Notes under the pieces: model-generated | What the model was told of the DNA's origin: nothing | Seen by the model: only the letters and a program-made list of their open reading frames with translations | The model's database searches: none | Made by a program: the position numbers and the translations under genes | In this document: positions 9,626-20,293 of the stretch, one piece after another | Position numbering within the stretch: position 1 is the first letter of the stretch | Layout of the letters: every line of letters starts with the position of its first letter | Origin: Cannabis sativa | Taxonomy: Eukaryota > Streptophyta > Magnoliopsida > Rosales > Cannabaceae | Length of the DNA: 64,000 bases | Assembly (NCBI RefSeq): GCF_029168945.1 | Contig: NC_083608.1 | Span: forward strand, 22,710,136 to 22,774,135 | Direction of reading: 5' to 3'

Positions 9626-12355
9626 AAAAATGTCTGCTCCTATCTCCGGGACGAAACCTTCTAAGAAGGGGGCGGCCGCCTTGGCTACTTTAGAGGAAGT
9701 TATGAAAGGACCTGTTGCCCAGGAGAACTATACTTCTCGCGCCAATGGCTGGGAAGCGGATGAGCTCCATTCTACCTTGGTCTGTGCTCATCAGCTCGAG
9801 AAGATTGTGACCGTGGCAGGCATCAAGGCATCTGCGTCTGGGGTTGTTTACCGCTTGCCTCGAGACGAAGAGACGCTCAATCACAACTATGGGGGGTTTG
9901 GAGCTTGGAGCCAAACCCACCTCATGTCCGGGGCCATGCTCCCTCTTCAAGACTATTTCATTAATTTTCTTATTTTTGTCGGCCTTGCGCCTTACCAACT
10001 GATTCCACAAGCTTACAGCCTGCTCTCAGGCTTATTTATTTTTTATGTTGCCAGAGGCTGGGCTTCACCTAGCCCGGCTGAAATTTTGTATTTTTATGAA
10101 CTTGTTTCTGTCCCCAAGAAGGGGGACAAGTTTATAGACAGTTTCTTCACCCTCCGGGCCCATCCTTTAAATGAGGGCCCGGTCCCTTTTAACCATCAAA
10201 AGAATGTAAAAGAGTATCGCCACCGCTTTTTCTTTTCTTCTAGCTTTCAAGCCGTGGACCGCCCGGAGCTTCTCACGTAGTAGGTTAGGATTCCGCCTCT
10301 TCTCCGCACTGCTCCTACTCGGTTGTTTCTCCAACACGCCAAGACCTTCTCCACTTACGACAAAAAAGATCTCAACATTGGGGATTTGGTCACGACGGAG
10401 AACTGACGGATGGCCAAACTGATCTCCGGGAGCCAGTCGGTGGATGACTTTAATCTCTCCAAGGTTCTCTGCCCTAACGTTCGCACCCCGGCCACAGAGA
10501 AAGCGCTCCGGGCGGAGATTATAGCCTCAGCAGAGGACCGGTACCAGAAGTACCTCTTTAGGAGGGAACAGGATCTGGCTTATATCAAAGCTCAGGCCGC
10601 CGCCGGGAGGACCCTTCGCTTGGAAGCAGGGGCAGATCGGGTGCCCTCCAGGCCTAAGTCCTCGGTCCTGGTTCCCAACAATGGGGCTCCCGACGCCAGC
10701 ACATCCGGGTCCAGTAAGTCTCCTTTAACGGTCTATCATGTTCCTTCAGTCTAAGAGTATTCCCGGTATAGGCCTATAGAGTTTGATGCGCGCCTTCTTA
10801 TGTTAAGGATGCCCCCCACTCGATGGGGGGATCATGCCAAGGCCTTTTACTTTTTCCCATTTAGGTCATTTCTTAGGCCGATCCCGGATGGGTTTCAGAC
10901 CTCCTGCACCCATCCCTCTGGATCACTCAGCTTACTTGTCTTCTAGCTAGTTTCTCCCCTCGGACAACTTTGTAGTTAAAGACTTTGCTAGGACTAGCTT
11001 TATTGTTTTGTCGTCAGGCGCAGGCTTTCTTATAGCAATTCTAGCATTTTGTTTATTTCTTTTTGAAGCAGCCAGGCCAATGGAAGATCTTTTGGCGACT
11101 CTTGCAGAGACCTACAACCCGGACTCTTCTCTTCCTCCAGCGTCTGCCCAAATGATGACCCCGGGGAGGTCATCTTCCAGTGCCCCCTTAGGCACAATCG
11201 TCTTGATCGACGAGGAAGGGGAGGACAAGGAGCAGGAGGAAGGCGAGATTGTGGCTCCCCTCAACCGTAAGCGCAAGGGTAAAATGGTTGAGGCTGAGTC
11301 TTCCAAGAAGCCCAGGAGAAAGGACACCCCAGTCGTTAGCTCAGATTCAGGGATTCCTCCTGAAGTAGAGGAGTATGTCGTGCCTCCTGGCATTACCCTT
11401 ACTCCGGTCCCCGCTGATGAGGAGAGGCAGCAACTTCGAATTGCCAAACATAACTATGCCATGGATGAGTATAGCAGGGGGAATACTGAGGTGGAAGCCT
11501 TGAAGAAGGTCTTGCGGGAAGCTCAACAAAATTCTTTACGTGAGGAGGCCTTCAAAAATGCCTGGGACCTGAACATGGACCCCCTGACGGATTGGTTCAA
11601 CCGCTTCGTCCGTCCTGCTCTCGCTCCCTTTGCTTTCGAGCTGACGAGCCAATTTGTTTCTCATCTGACCCAACTCCCGGCCAAAAGATACGCTGCTTGC
11701 GCTTCCACGAATGCTATTTATCGAGTTCAGGACATCAGCGCTGCCATGACTGCGGTGAGTTTTTTTTATTAATTTCTCTTTTTGCTTGTGCTTTATCTTA
11801 AGTCATTTGATCTCTCATACTTGTTTTCTTTTCCAGATCACTGCAGAAATCGGTCGCCTCTCAAAGACCCTGATAGATCATGGGTACGTCATGTCCGAAT
11901 TTGGGGGCATGGATGAGGCCATGAAGAGTCTAAGAGACTTGGCGGCTGAGAGGAAGGCGTTCCGGGAGGAGGCCCAATAGAGGGAGGCACAGGCGGAGGA
12001 GAGGCACCGGGAGGAACTGAAGGTTCAAGGTGAGGTTGTGGCCAAAGCCAAGCGCGAGCTGAGAGAAGAGAAGGAGGTCGTGGAGGAGCTGACCGCCAGG
12101 CTAAAATCCATGGAGGAGCTGCACCAGGCAGACTTGCAGTCGATGGCCAATTTGACCGTGGAGGTGAAGGAGCTGAGGGACTTCAAAGATCAAGCCTTGA
12201 GGAAGGCTAAAAGAGATGAGCTCCTAGCCCCTGTCGTGTGCAAGCATTGCACCAAGCACTTCGACGATGACATTTTCATGGCTTCGCAAACAAATGCCCA
12301 GAACATCAAGCTCGATTTTTACGCCAAGCCTGAGGAAGTCCTTGTTCGCTTCTAG
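9626..12355 (+). pseudogene. E1 antisense extra ORF (putative gypsy-type transposon protein), decayed
   Basis: This gene runs against gag-pol, as the extra antisense ORF of Tat elements does. A 5'-UTR intron (9169-9625, GT-AG) ends four bases before the ATG at 9630. Coding introns with consensus borders are 10714-11071 and 11755-11836, and the reading frame is kept across both. The region at about 9920-10170 (QDYFINFLIFVGLAPYQLIP and PSPAEILYFYELV) resembles the putative gypsy-type transposon domain. The last exon is a long charged coiled coil. In-frame stops at 10278, 10281, 10404, 11978 and 12353 disable it. After the last stop the frame continues open to 12497. Its function is unknown in the family. 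Confidence 0.75.
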
Positions 12356-12499
12356 GAGAAGAAGAAGAGACTTGACGCCTTGCTCGAGGAGCGTAGGGGG
12401 CCTCGTCTTCCACCCCGCATTGATCAAGCCAACCCGTTATTACTATTACTATCAATTTTCTTTCTTTTTATATTTACAGTCTCTTTTCCCTCTTTTTAG

Positions 12500-12801
12500 A
12501 CAATTTTAATTTTTATCTTTAAGGGGAGACAATTTTAAGGCCCGTCCCCAGGCCCTTAGTGTTTTTTTATGGCCTGTTATTGGGTCCGGACATCTTTACA
12601 TTTATGCTTAAATACATATTTTTCTTTAACTTTGCTAAAATTTTGGCCTGTTTTACATTTGCCCGTGTGGTATGCCTTACTTCCCCCTAAGTGGCATGAA
12701 AAAATTGTTTTTGAGGCACTCAGCTTTATACATAAATTTGGAGGTTGCATATACTTTTTGGTACAAATTTTCTTGACAAAGCCTAAGTTTACATTTTCTG
12801 A
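12500..12801. other. E1 spacer between antisense gene and integrase
   Basis: This is T-rich non-coding sequence between two convergent genes: the antisense ORF on the left and the 3' end of pol on the right. Nothing else is seen. Both transcripts should terminate here. Confidence 0.5.
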
Positions 12802-13260
12802 CTATTGGTAATACTTTCGGAGGTGATCAGCGTTCCAGGCCCTAGGCACCATGGTTTCGTCCATTCTTTTGAGCTTGTAGGTCTCAGAGCCGATTTCGTC
12901 CTCGATTTCATATGGTCCTTCCCAATTAGGCCCAAGTACCCCCACTCCGGTTTCTTGAGTGGCTTGGAAGACTCGTCTTAGGACAAGATCACCAATAGCA
13001 AATTTTCTACTTTTAACTTTTGAGTTAAAGTACTTAGTCACCTTCTTTTGGTAAGCCGCCATTCGTATTTGAGACTCATCCCGGAGTTCGTCAATCTGAT
13101 CCAACGCTTCTTGTAATAAACCTTTGGTTGTTGCTGGATCATAAGTTGTTCTCCCGTGGGATGGGAATAATGTTTCCACCGGGACCACTGCCTCACAACC
13201 GTATGCCATCAAAAATGGCGAGTGGTCGGTTGTGGTTCTTGGGGTTGTCCGGTAGGCCCA
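12802..13260 (-). pseudogene. E1 integrase, C-terminal part
   Basis: The minus frame reads WAYRTTPRT and then YGCEAVVPVE (the end of the catalytic core), followed by a basic linker and the GPY-like C-terminal domain (NWEGPYEI, ending RAWNADHLRKYYQ). It is continuous with 20294-21026 once E2 and one GCCCA copy are removed: LW on one side and AYRTTPR on the other join in frame. This fragment has no stop of its own. It lacks the catalytic D,D,E residues, which are in the other piece. Confidence 0.9.
13256..13260. repeat. E2 target-site duplication, left copy (GCCCA)
   Basis: GCCCA precedes the left LTR of E2 and recurs at 20294-20298 after the right LTR. Both copies lie in E1 integrase codons. 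Confidence 0.93.
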
Positions 13261-14100
13261 TGTTATAGTGAGATTTCTCTCACCTAGAAACTCGAGACCA
13301 GACTCCTATTTAAAGGACACGTGTATTCAGATTTCCAATGAAAGCTGAAATGTCCGTGAGAGACTTCTCGAAGTTTAGACCTCGCCCAGGATAAAACCAG
13401 CGAGATACTGCGAGTACGACCTAAGTCGAATCACGTAACCGTAATTCGCATTATGCAGGGTAGATCCAACTCGCATGTGTCAGGACATATGCGAGTATCC
13501 CCTCTATACTTCTGCAAAAGCATAGAGGTCAACTCTCTATGGTGCGATCTGGTCCCAACGACCCAATAGCCTTGATAAACCGCTATAGGCTCACATGTCT
13601 AGGTTCTATCAGCTCGATATGCGAGGTCTACAAGACGCGATTGCTTAAAGACTCGGACAGTCCCTAACGCGATAATAACCTTGCGAGCTCAACAAACGGA
13701 ACATGAACAATCAACTCGCAGATGCGGAAGACGCATACGTTGATGGACTTAGTAATTGTCACTCATTTATTAATGTTAACGTTGTTTGGGTTTAATTATT
13801 GCAATTCAAAATGTAAATAATGGATGAACAATGAATGTGATCCTTATGTAACCGATTGGACACCTACTTTGTATATAAAGGGGTGATCCACCATGAAAAT
13901 GGCACCTACGAATACTTTGCCACAGTGGACTAAGCAGAGCACAATCTGACTGAACCACTATAATTCTTTGTCTTATTGATATTTTTCCAGCCTTGTTGAT
14001 TGTTCTTGCATTCCCAGTCGAGTACTCGCCATTCTAGGTCGAATACTCGCACTTGTCACTTCCCTGAAAATTCTCTTTTTATATTAATTAAATAATACAT
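13261..14100 (+). repeat. E2 left (5') LTR, 3'-truncated by 29 bp
   Basis: It aligns without gaps to 19425-20264. A TATA box TATATAAAG lies at 13872-13880, followed by the GTGGACTAAGCAGA word near the expected R region. The last 29 bp present in the right LTR (20265-20293) are replaced at 14101 by inverted RNase H sequence. Confidence 0.92.
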
Positions 14101-14666
14101 CTTGTGCTAGTGATGCTAGGTTCTTCGAGGAACTGGATAGGAACCAAATTCGCTCTATCACTTACATTACTACTCGCAAGCCGAGCTAATGCGTCAATAG
14201 TCGTGTTTTCTTCCCTTGGAATTTGTCTGAGAGCGTAGCTTTTGAACTGTGCGAGCAAATTGTGTATTTTGCTCAAATATGCTATCATCTTTTCTTCCCG
14301 AGCCTCGTATTCTCCAAATACGTGATTTACTACCACCTGTGAATCACTACAGATTTCAATATGTTCGGCCTTCATCTCTCGGGCTAGTTTTAGTCCAGCA
14401 ATCAAAGCTTCATATTCGGCCTCGTTATTGGATGCTTTAAATCCAAACTTGACTGTAGCGTGCAGGTGTTGCCCCCAGGTGTGAAAAGGGCGATTCCTGT
14501 GCCGGACAGTTGATCTATAGCCGACCCGTCCAAATGTAGTTCCAAGTCGGCTTGTCTTCACTATTACTTGGCTATGGTATTTGTACTGGCTCAAGGTTGC
14601 CTTCTAATATGCTTTCTTCCTTGCCTGTGCATTCTACCACAAAGTCTGCTAAGTCCTGGCCTTTGC
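14101..14666 (-). pseudogene. Inverted RNase H fragment of E2
   Basis: Minus-strand frames give GQDLADFVVEC near 14640, LHLDGSA with the first catalytic Asp, KASNNEAEYEALIAGLKLA with the Glu, EICSDSQVVV with the second Asp, and a final ALARLASS. This is a plant gypsy RNase H with the RT connection. At least two frameshifts separate these blocks. The piece faces opposite to the integrase that starts at about 14668, so it was inverted. The upstream RT is gone. The homologous region of E1 is at 31474-32454. Confidence 0.85.
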
Positions 14667-14667
14667 T

Positions 14668-15669
14668 TTAAAAATTATGCGGCAAGGGTATTACTGGCCA
14701 ACATTGCGACAAGATGCTCTCGCGTTTGCAAAGAGGTGTGATAGATGTCAGCGAATAGCCACTTACACCCACTAGCCTCCGAGTAACCTCCATTCTATCA
14801 CAAGTCCATGGCCCTTTGCAATATGGGGAATCGATTTAATCGGCGAGTTACCCAAAGGAAAAGGCGGAGTCAAATATGCTGTAGTCGCAGTTGATTACTT
14901 CACAAAGTGGGCCGAAGCTAAAGCACTCGCAACCATCACGGCAACGAAATTGCGCGAGTTTGTCTATACCTCCATCATTTGTCGTTTTGGCATTCCGCAT
15001 AAACTCATTTCAGACAATGGAAAACAGTTTGACTGTAAAGAGATGCGACAGCTATGCGACGATTTGGGGATTAAAAAGGCTTTTTCCGCAGTTGCTTACC
15101 CGCAGAGTAACGGACAAACTGAAGCCATTAATAAAATAATCAAACACACCATAAAAGGGAAATTAGAAGATCGCAAAGGAGCTTGGCCAGACGAGTTATC
15201 GCAAGTCCTATGGTCTTATAATACGACCCCTCGATATACAACTGGCGAAACACCCTTCTCACTTTCTTACGGGTGCGAGGCCATGTTGCCAGTTGAAGTT
15301 GGGGCAGGTTCCCTACGCAGGGATGTTTTCAACATCTCGTAGAACAACGAGAATCAGTTATTCTACCTTGATCTTTTGGAGGAAAAGCGTGACAAAGCGC
15401 ACCTAAAAAATGCGGCTTACCAACAGCGAACTGCAAGATACTTTAACTCCAAAGTGAAAATAAAAGTCCTGCGAGCAGGAGACTTAGTCCTTAGAAGAGT
15501 AATGCCAAATACCAAAAACTCGTCGCATGGGGTCTTCGGGGATAATTGGGAAGGACCATACCTCATCGCAGATAAAATTGGTGATGCAACGTATCGACTC
15601 GCAACACTCGATGGAACTGCGATTCCACGAGCATGGAATAGCGAGAGCTTGAAATTTTATTATCAATAG
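14668..15669 (+). pseudogene. E2 integrase, two stops
   Basis: The frame starts KIMRQGYYWPTLRQD and the CDRCQR cysteine pair of the zinc-binding domain. The DDE core is complete: WGIDLIGEL, LISDNGKQFD and NGQTEAINK. The C-terminal domain ends NWEGPYLI and RAWNSESLKFYYQ, closely parallel to the E1 integrase. TAG stops interrupt it at 14773-14775 and 15340-15342. The histidines of the zinc finger would lie upstream and are lost at the inversion junction. Integrase inserts element cDNA; this copy is not functional. Confidence 0.88.
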
Positions 15670-16047
15670 TGCCCGCATTATTCGATTATGTTCACTCTTG
15701 TACTTATACTTAGATATTTTTCATTCAAAAGGGAAAAATCCTAAGTATAGGGGGGTATATATGCCCGAATGTACTATTGATTATATGAATGAAATTACTT
15801 GTTAAATTTTCAAAAATTTTACCAGCCTTGTAAATATTCCTACTTGTTACACCAAGCTGTAATTGAAGTCGCAAATATATATATAAAAAACGGGAGTACC
15901 CATGTACTGCGTAAATGTTAAAGGATAGTTATCCCCGCGAGGATATAAATTTGTCCAAAATGAAAAGAAATTTGTCCAAGTACAAAAGCGCGAGTACCCT
16001 TGTACCGCATATAAAAAAAAAGAGAATTAAAATAAATTAGAGGATAA
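15670..16047. other. E2 spacer between integrase and antisense gene
   Basis: No gene is visible. The stretch is AT-rich and contains two related words around GAGTACCC-TGTAC-GC (about 15893-15910 and 15981-16001). Convergent transcripts would end here. Confidence 0.4.
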
Positions 16048-18166
16048 CTAAGCATCTGGAGCAGCAGGAGTAGTCTCATCCGGAGCAGTCTCATCCGCGA
16101 CTTTGCTGATGACTTCGTTCTCGACTTCTTCAGCTTGTGCGTCCTCGACCTCATCAAGAAGGTTCCCTCCCCCACCTTGAGTCTGAGTAGACGACATGGC
16201 ACGAAAAGCCTCAGCCATCTCAGCGGCTTCTGTTCCAAGAAGAGAAAAGTCGAAGTCTGGGACTTTGGAAAGAGTGGTATAGATATAATCGGACACTGCC
16301 CGATCATACTGCTTCTTCCCATTCTCTTTCTCAGTCTCCAAATCGCGGGCCATCTCCACGATCGTCGCCTGCGATTTCTTGACCTCAAGCTCCCCCTGTT
16401 CCTTCGCCTTGCTGAGTTCTTCGAGCTCCTTCTCCTTGGTCTTGCTGAGTTCCTCGAGCTCCTTCTCCCTCCTCGCTACTTCTTGCTTCAGCTTTTTTAT
16501 GTTCTCCTGAAACTGAGCATTTTGCCTCTTCAGCGAGTCGGCTTCCTTCGAAGGAGTAGCAGCAGCTTTTATGAACAGAGTCATCGACTGCGCGGCCAGC
16601 TCGGCAGATCGCGTAACAAGATCCTCATAAGGAATCTCAGCCAGGAACTTCTCTTGCATGGCTAGGAAGTCGCGAGCTTGAATAGGTGGATCAATTACGA
16701 CTTTCTTCCCCTTGTCCTGTGTGGTCTTGGCCAGCTTCTTGGAAGAGTCTGCGACAAGTGTAGCCATCGCATCGCTCTTCCTCTTTTGGGCGACAACCGG
16801 CGAAGTCGTCGTTGTTCCACCCTTTGGTTTGATCTTCAAGACAGGGGCAGACTTCAGAAAAGTCATATCTGCGAATATAAATGAAAGATAAGCATAAGTC
16901 AAACCCTACCCGTCAGTTTGTAACAAGAGATGAATTACCTGAAATTTGTCGAGGGGTTTGCTTAGAAAGGCGCTTGTCTATTCGCTCTTGCTGCCTCTCG
17001 GATGGTTCTTTGTATACTGGCTCCCTTTGAAGACTTGCGTTCTCAGGAATCGGCTGATGTTCTCGCAACTTCGCAGTTGTACACAGTAATCGCCAGTCGC
17101 GATCTTGTACTGGAAGGCTCCCGAGGATTTCAGCTGTCTCCTTGCTAGTCGCGACAAGGGTTGGTCGAACTGGTCTATCTGCGATAACAACAAAGAGAGA
17201 GTAAGCAAAAGATCTCAAAAGTAATGCAAAAAAAAAATGTCTAAGTCAAGAAATACGCAACATACTAGGTCTGCGATTAAAGTCAGTCCTAATCCCAGGA
17301 ACTTTAAAGACATAAAACCACTTCGATTTCCAATCCCCCATGTTCGACACCATTCCTTCAACTCCATTGATTTCAGAAGTCGCCCATTTGCTAAAGCAGT
17401 AGAAGCCATTATGAAGACCTACGCTTTTTATGTCGTAGAAATAGCTTAATTCTTCTACTGAGGGAGCCCTATGGACATACTCCATGTACATCGCATAGAA
17501 GGATAGAGCAGTGCGGTAGCTGTTTGGAGTTAGCTGAAAGGGCGATACATCATATCGCCTGAGAATAGCTGCGATGAAGGGGTGAAAGGGGACCGATACC
17601 CCACACCGAAGAATGGGTATTGAGACTACCACATCCTCTGTGGGAATGATCGCAGGGTTAGTAAATGGAAGATGCGCTCTCTGAGATGGCTTAGGTCGCT
17701 GAAATGCGAGTCGCAGCAAATTTAACCTCACAAAGGTGGTGAAGTCTGATTCGGAAACTCTCGAGATTAAATCCTCACACGCGAAGGGCTCGTTCAGCTG
17801 GGAATCGTCGACCGAATCTGTCCCACTCCCTTCCGCCTCCTCCTCTTCCTCACCTGACTCGCGAACTGGAGTCGTCCATTCCTCGTCCATCTCCTCGACC
17901 TCGATGTCAGGAACATGCCTCGAGTGTATAAGGTAGTCACGTGCCGACACCGTGGACTCGCTGTCTCGAATATCGATAGTCCCAGGTTCTGCGAGTTCTT
18001 GCACCATCTTCTCGATGTCCACAGAAGACATCGGGCCTAGTTCTATTGGAGCGGCCTCCTCTTCGGAAAGTGAGGTGGGGAGAAAACTGTCCTCCTCCTG
18101 GTCAGCTTCACGGTAAAATGCACGGCCTCCGGAGCCGAGCTGTTGGCTATCCGACAAATCGCTCAT
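16048..18166 (-). CDS. Intact spliced antisense gene of E2 (putative gypsy-type transposon protein)
   Basis: The gene runs opposite to E2 pol. Predicted coding exons are 18166-17266, 17178-16939 and 16868-16048. The two introns have GT-AG borders (GTATGT to CGCAG, GTAATT to CGCAG) and splice in frame to 653 codons with no stop. The ATG directly follows a TTTCAG acceptor of a 5'-UTR intron. Residues 1-150 are acidic and Ser-rich. About 165-300 resemble the putative gypsy-type transposon domain (VSVPFHPFIAAILRRYDVSP, then QLTPNSY). About 492-570 form a Lys/Glu coiled coil, and the tail is acidic. Such antisense ORFs are known in Tat elements without an established role. A host-type transcription factor origin is not supported. 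The gene is intact although its element has lost gag and RT. Confidence 0.75.
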
Positions 18167-18369
18167 CTGAAAGATAGAAGATCTTTTCAGCGTGATGGAT
18201 GTGTGAAAAGCAAAGTAAGTGATCTCACCCGCATTAGATTATAAAGTCGCACTCGACAGAATGGTCAGCCTCCTTACGAATACTGACCATCCCCTCAATG
18301 TGCGAGAAGAGATAAAACTATCTTGGGCAAGTAATTCACGCATCCTCAGCCAAGCGGTATACCTCCAGA

Positions 18370-18450
18370 AACGGCTGGGAGTTTCCCAGTGACTCAAGGG
18401 GTATGCGTTTTTGAGCATAGCCCTGAAGTTACTGGGAGACCCCCACCGTT
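18370..18450. repeat. Hairpin module 1
   Basis: Arm 18370-18400 pairs with 18421-18450 around a 20-base loop. With one unpaired C, 20 of 25 inner positions plus the five outer ones match. Most mismatches would be G-U pairs in RNA. Confidence 0.8.
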
Positions 18451-18504
18451 CCGAGACTACCTATCAGCCAAAGAGTACGATCATTTGAGTATCATCGCAT
18501 ATTG

Positions 18505-18589
18505 CAAATGGCTGGGTGTACCTCAGTATCTCAAGGGGCATATAATCGCATATATGACCATTAGAATACTGAGATACACCCACCATTTG
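18505..18589. repeat. Hairpin module 2, homologous to module 1
   Basis: Arm 18505-18531 pairs with 18563-18589. The arms are nearly perfect over 27 bases, with the same single bulged C as module 1. The primary sequence (GGCTGGG, CAGT, CTCAAGGGG) shows that it is a tandem duplicate of module 1, with a period of about 136 bp. Confidence 0.85.
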
Positions 18590-18684
18590 GAACGACGATT
18601 GATACCCTCGCAACTCAGCCCGCGACATATAAAAATCCTAAGAGATCTAGCTAACAGTCAAATGGAAGTAAATCTTGGCAATAT

Positions 18685-18760
18685 GCGAGTATTCAAGTTG
18701 TTCATCTGAACACCAGCGAATATTCAAGTTGTTCATCCGAATATCCGCGAGTATTCAAGA
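18685..18760. repeat. 31-bp tandem repeat in E2
   Basis: Units starting GCGAGTATTCAAG at 18685, GCGAATATTCAAG at 18716 and GCGAGTATTCAAG at 18747 give a 31-bp period with about 2.5 copies. Confidence 0.8.
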
Positions 18761-19137
18761 CGTGAAACAGTGCCTATGTGTCGTGTGCGGTTATGTCAGT
18801 TTACAGGTCATATTCTATGAATTTACCCAGGTTTTCTTACCTAAAACACATAGCGTCATAAGCACATACAAGCATACATTCCTAAAAAGCCTTTAAAATA
18901 CCCGAACCCAGAAGGTAAAGCATATTTTCTCCAAATAGAAAACGAAAATGCAATGACTTGAAAACTAACCTTTAGTTCTGATTTCTGCGATTGCTCTCGA
19001 CCACTTCTGAGATTGAGAATATTGTAGAAAAAGTGGTAAAAAATCTGGAAATGGGTTTTTGAAGTCTCTGTAATGGAGGGAAAGAGGAAGTTAAGAGCAA
19101 GAGGGAAAAATGGAAGTTTTTGATTCGTATCAAAGGG

Positions 19138-19145
19138 TTTAAATA
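19138..19145 (-). promoter_or_regulatory. TATA-like box of the E2 antisense gene
   Basis: On the minus strand TATTTAAA sits about 170 bp before the 5'-UTR intron donor. The predicted transcription start is near 19110. A pyrimidine-rich leader follows it. Confidence 0.5.
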
Positions 19146-19410
19146 CCCATATCCCTTATTAATTGGGATTACGACACGTGGCAGCCAGAATGCCTAAGGT
19201 CGCCCAATCTAACGACCAACGATGGCCACGCCCACACAAAAACCGAGGAGTTTTGTGACGTGGCACCATAAATGTAATAAAAAGTAATAATTACAGCCGT
19301 CATTTTTCGAGACCCTCGACGGGACAACCAAAAGGTCACCTCCTCGTGACAACCTTTCACCTGTCTCTCGAGTAATAGTTTCCCTCAGTGACCGCTCCTG
19401 TCACGTCGCG

Positions 19411-19424
19411 AAACTAGGGGCATG
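19411..19424 (+). other. E2 polypurine tract
   Basis: AAACTAGGGGCATG abuts the right LTR and indicates the plus orientation of E2. Confidence 0.65.
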
Positions 19425-20293
19425 TGTTATAGTAAGATTTCTCTCACCTAGAAACTCGAGACTAGACTCCTATTTAAAGGACACGTGTATTCAGATTTCC
19501 AATGAAAGCTGAAATGTCCGTGAGAGACTTCTCGAAGTTTAGACCTCGCCCAGGATAAAACCAGCGAGATACTGCGAGTACGACCTAAGTCGAATCACGT
19601 AACTGTAATTCGCATTATGCAGGGTAGATCCAACTCGCATGTGTCAGGACATATGCGAGTATCCCCTCTATACTTCTGCAAAAGCATAGAGGTCAACTCT
19701 CTATGGTGCGATCTGGTCCCAACGACCCAATAGCCTTGATAAACTGCTATAGGCTCACATGTCTAGGTTCTATCAGCTCGATATGCGAGGTCTACAAGAC
19801 GCGATTGCTTAAAGACTCGGACAGTCCCTAACGCGATAATAACCTTGCGAGCTCAACAAACGGAACATGAACAGTCAACTCGCAGATGTGGAAGACGCAT
19901 ACGTTGATGGACTTAGTAACTGTCACTCATTTATTAATGTTAACGTTGTTTGGGTTTAGTTATTTCAATTCAATATGTAAATAATGGATGAACAATGAAT
20001 GTGATCCTTATGTAACCGATTGGACACCTACTTTGTATATAAAGGGGTGATCCACCATGAAAATGGCACCTACAAATACTTTGCCACAGTGGACTAAGCA
20101 GATCACAATCTGACTGAACCACTATAATTCTTTGTCTTATTGATATTTTTCCAGCCTTGTTGATTGTTCTTGCATTCCCAGTCGAGTACTCGCCATTCTA
20201 GGTCGAATACTCGCACTTGTCACTTCCCTGAAAATTCTCTTTTTATATTAATTAAATAATACATTTTGGTGTTGCGAAATTCACTCGACAACA
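19425..20293 (+). repeat. E2 right (3') LTR
   Basis: This complete 869-bp LTR runs from TGTTATAG to ACAACA and is followed by the GCCCA duplication at 20294-20298. Its first 840 bp align without gaps to the left copy. Confidence 0.93.

Larger units (their letters stand above)
18167..18969 (-). other. Predicted 5'-UTR intron of the E2 antisense gene
   Basis: The donor is AAAG then GTTAGT (plus 18970/18969). The acceptor is CTTTCAG immediately before the ATG. The E1 antisense gene has an intron in the same place (9169-9625), which supports the model. The intron contains the tandem hairpins and a 31-bp tandem repeat. Confidence 0.6.
13261..20293 (+). mobile_element. E2: rearranged Ty3/gypsy Tat-lineage element
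   Basis: The LTRs at 13261-14100 and 19425-20293 begin TGTTATAG, and the right copy ends ACAACA. The GCCCA duplication is intact. Plus-strand integrase (14677-15669), an antisense gene (16048-18166, -) and a plus-strand polypurine tract show + orientation and Tat-lineage affinity. Gag, protease and RT are missing. An RNase H segment is inverted next to the left LTR, whose last 29 bp are lost. By eye 12 of 840 aligned LTR positions differ, with no indels, mostly transitions. E2 is therefore a fairly recent, non-autonomous insertion into E1. Confidence 0.92.

Noticed and set aside
16135..16665. A 176-codon plus-strand ORF opposite the E2 antisense gene
   Set aside because: It is the complement of a Lys/Glu coiled-coil exon, giving Leu/Phe-rich shadow sequence.
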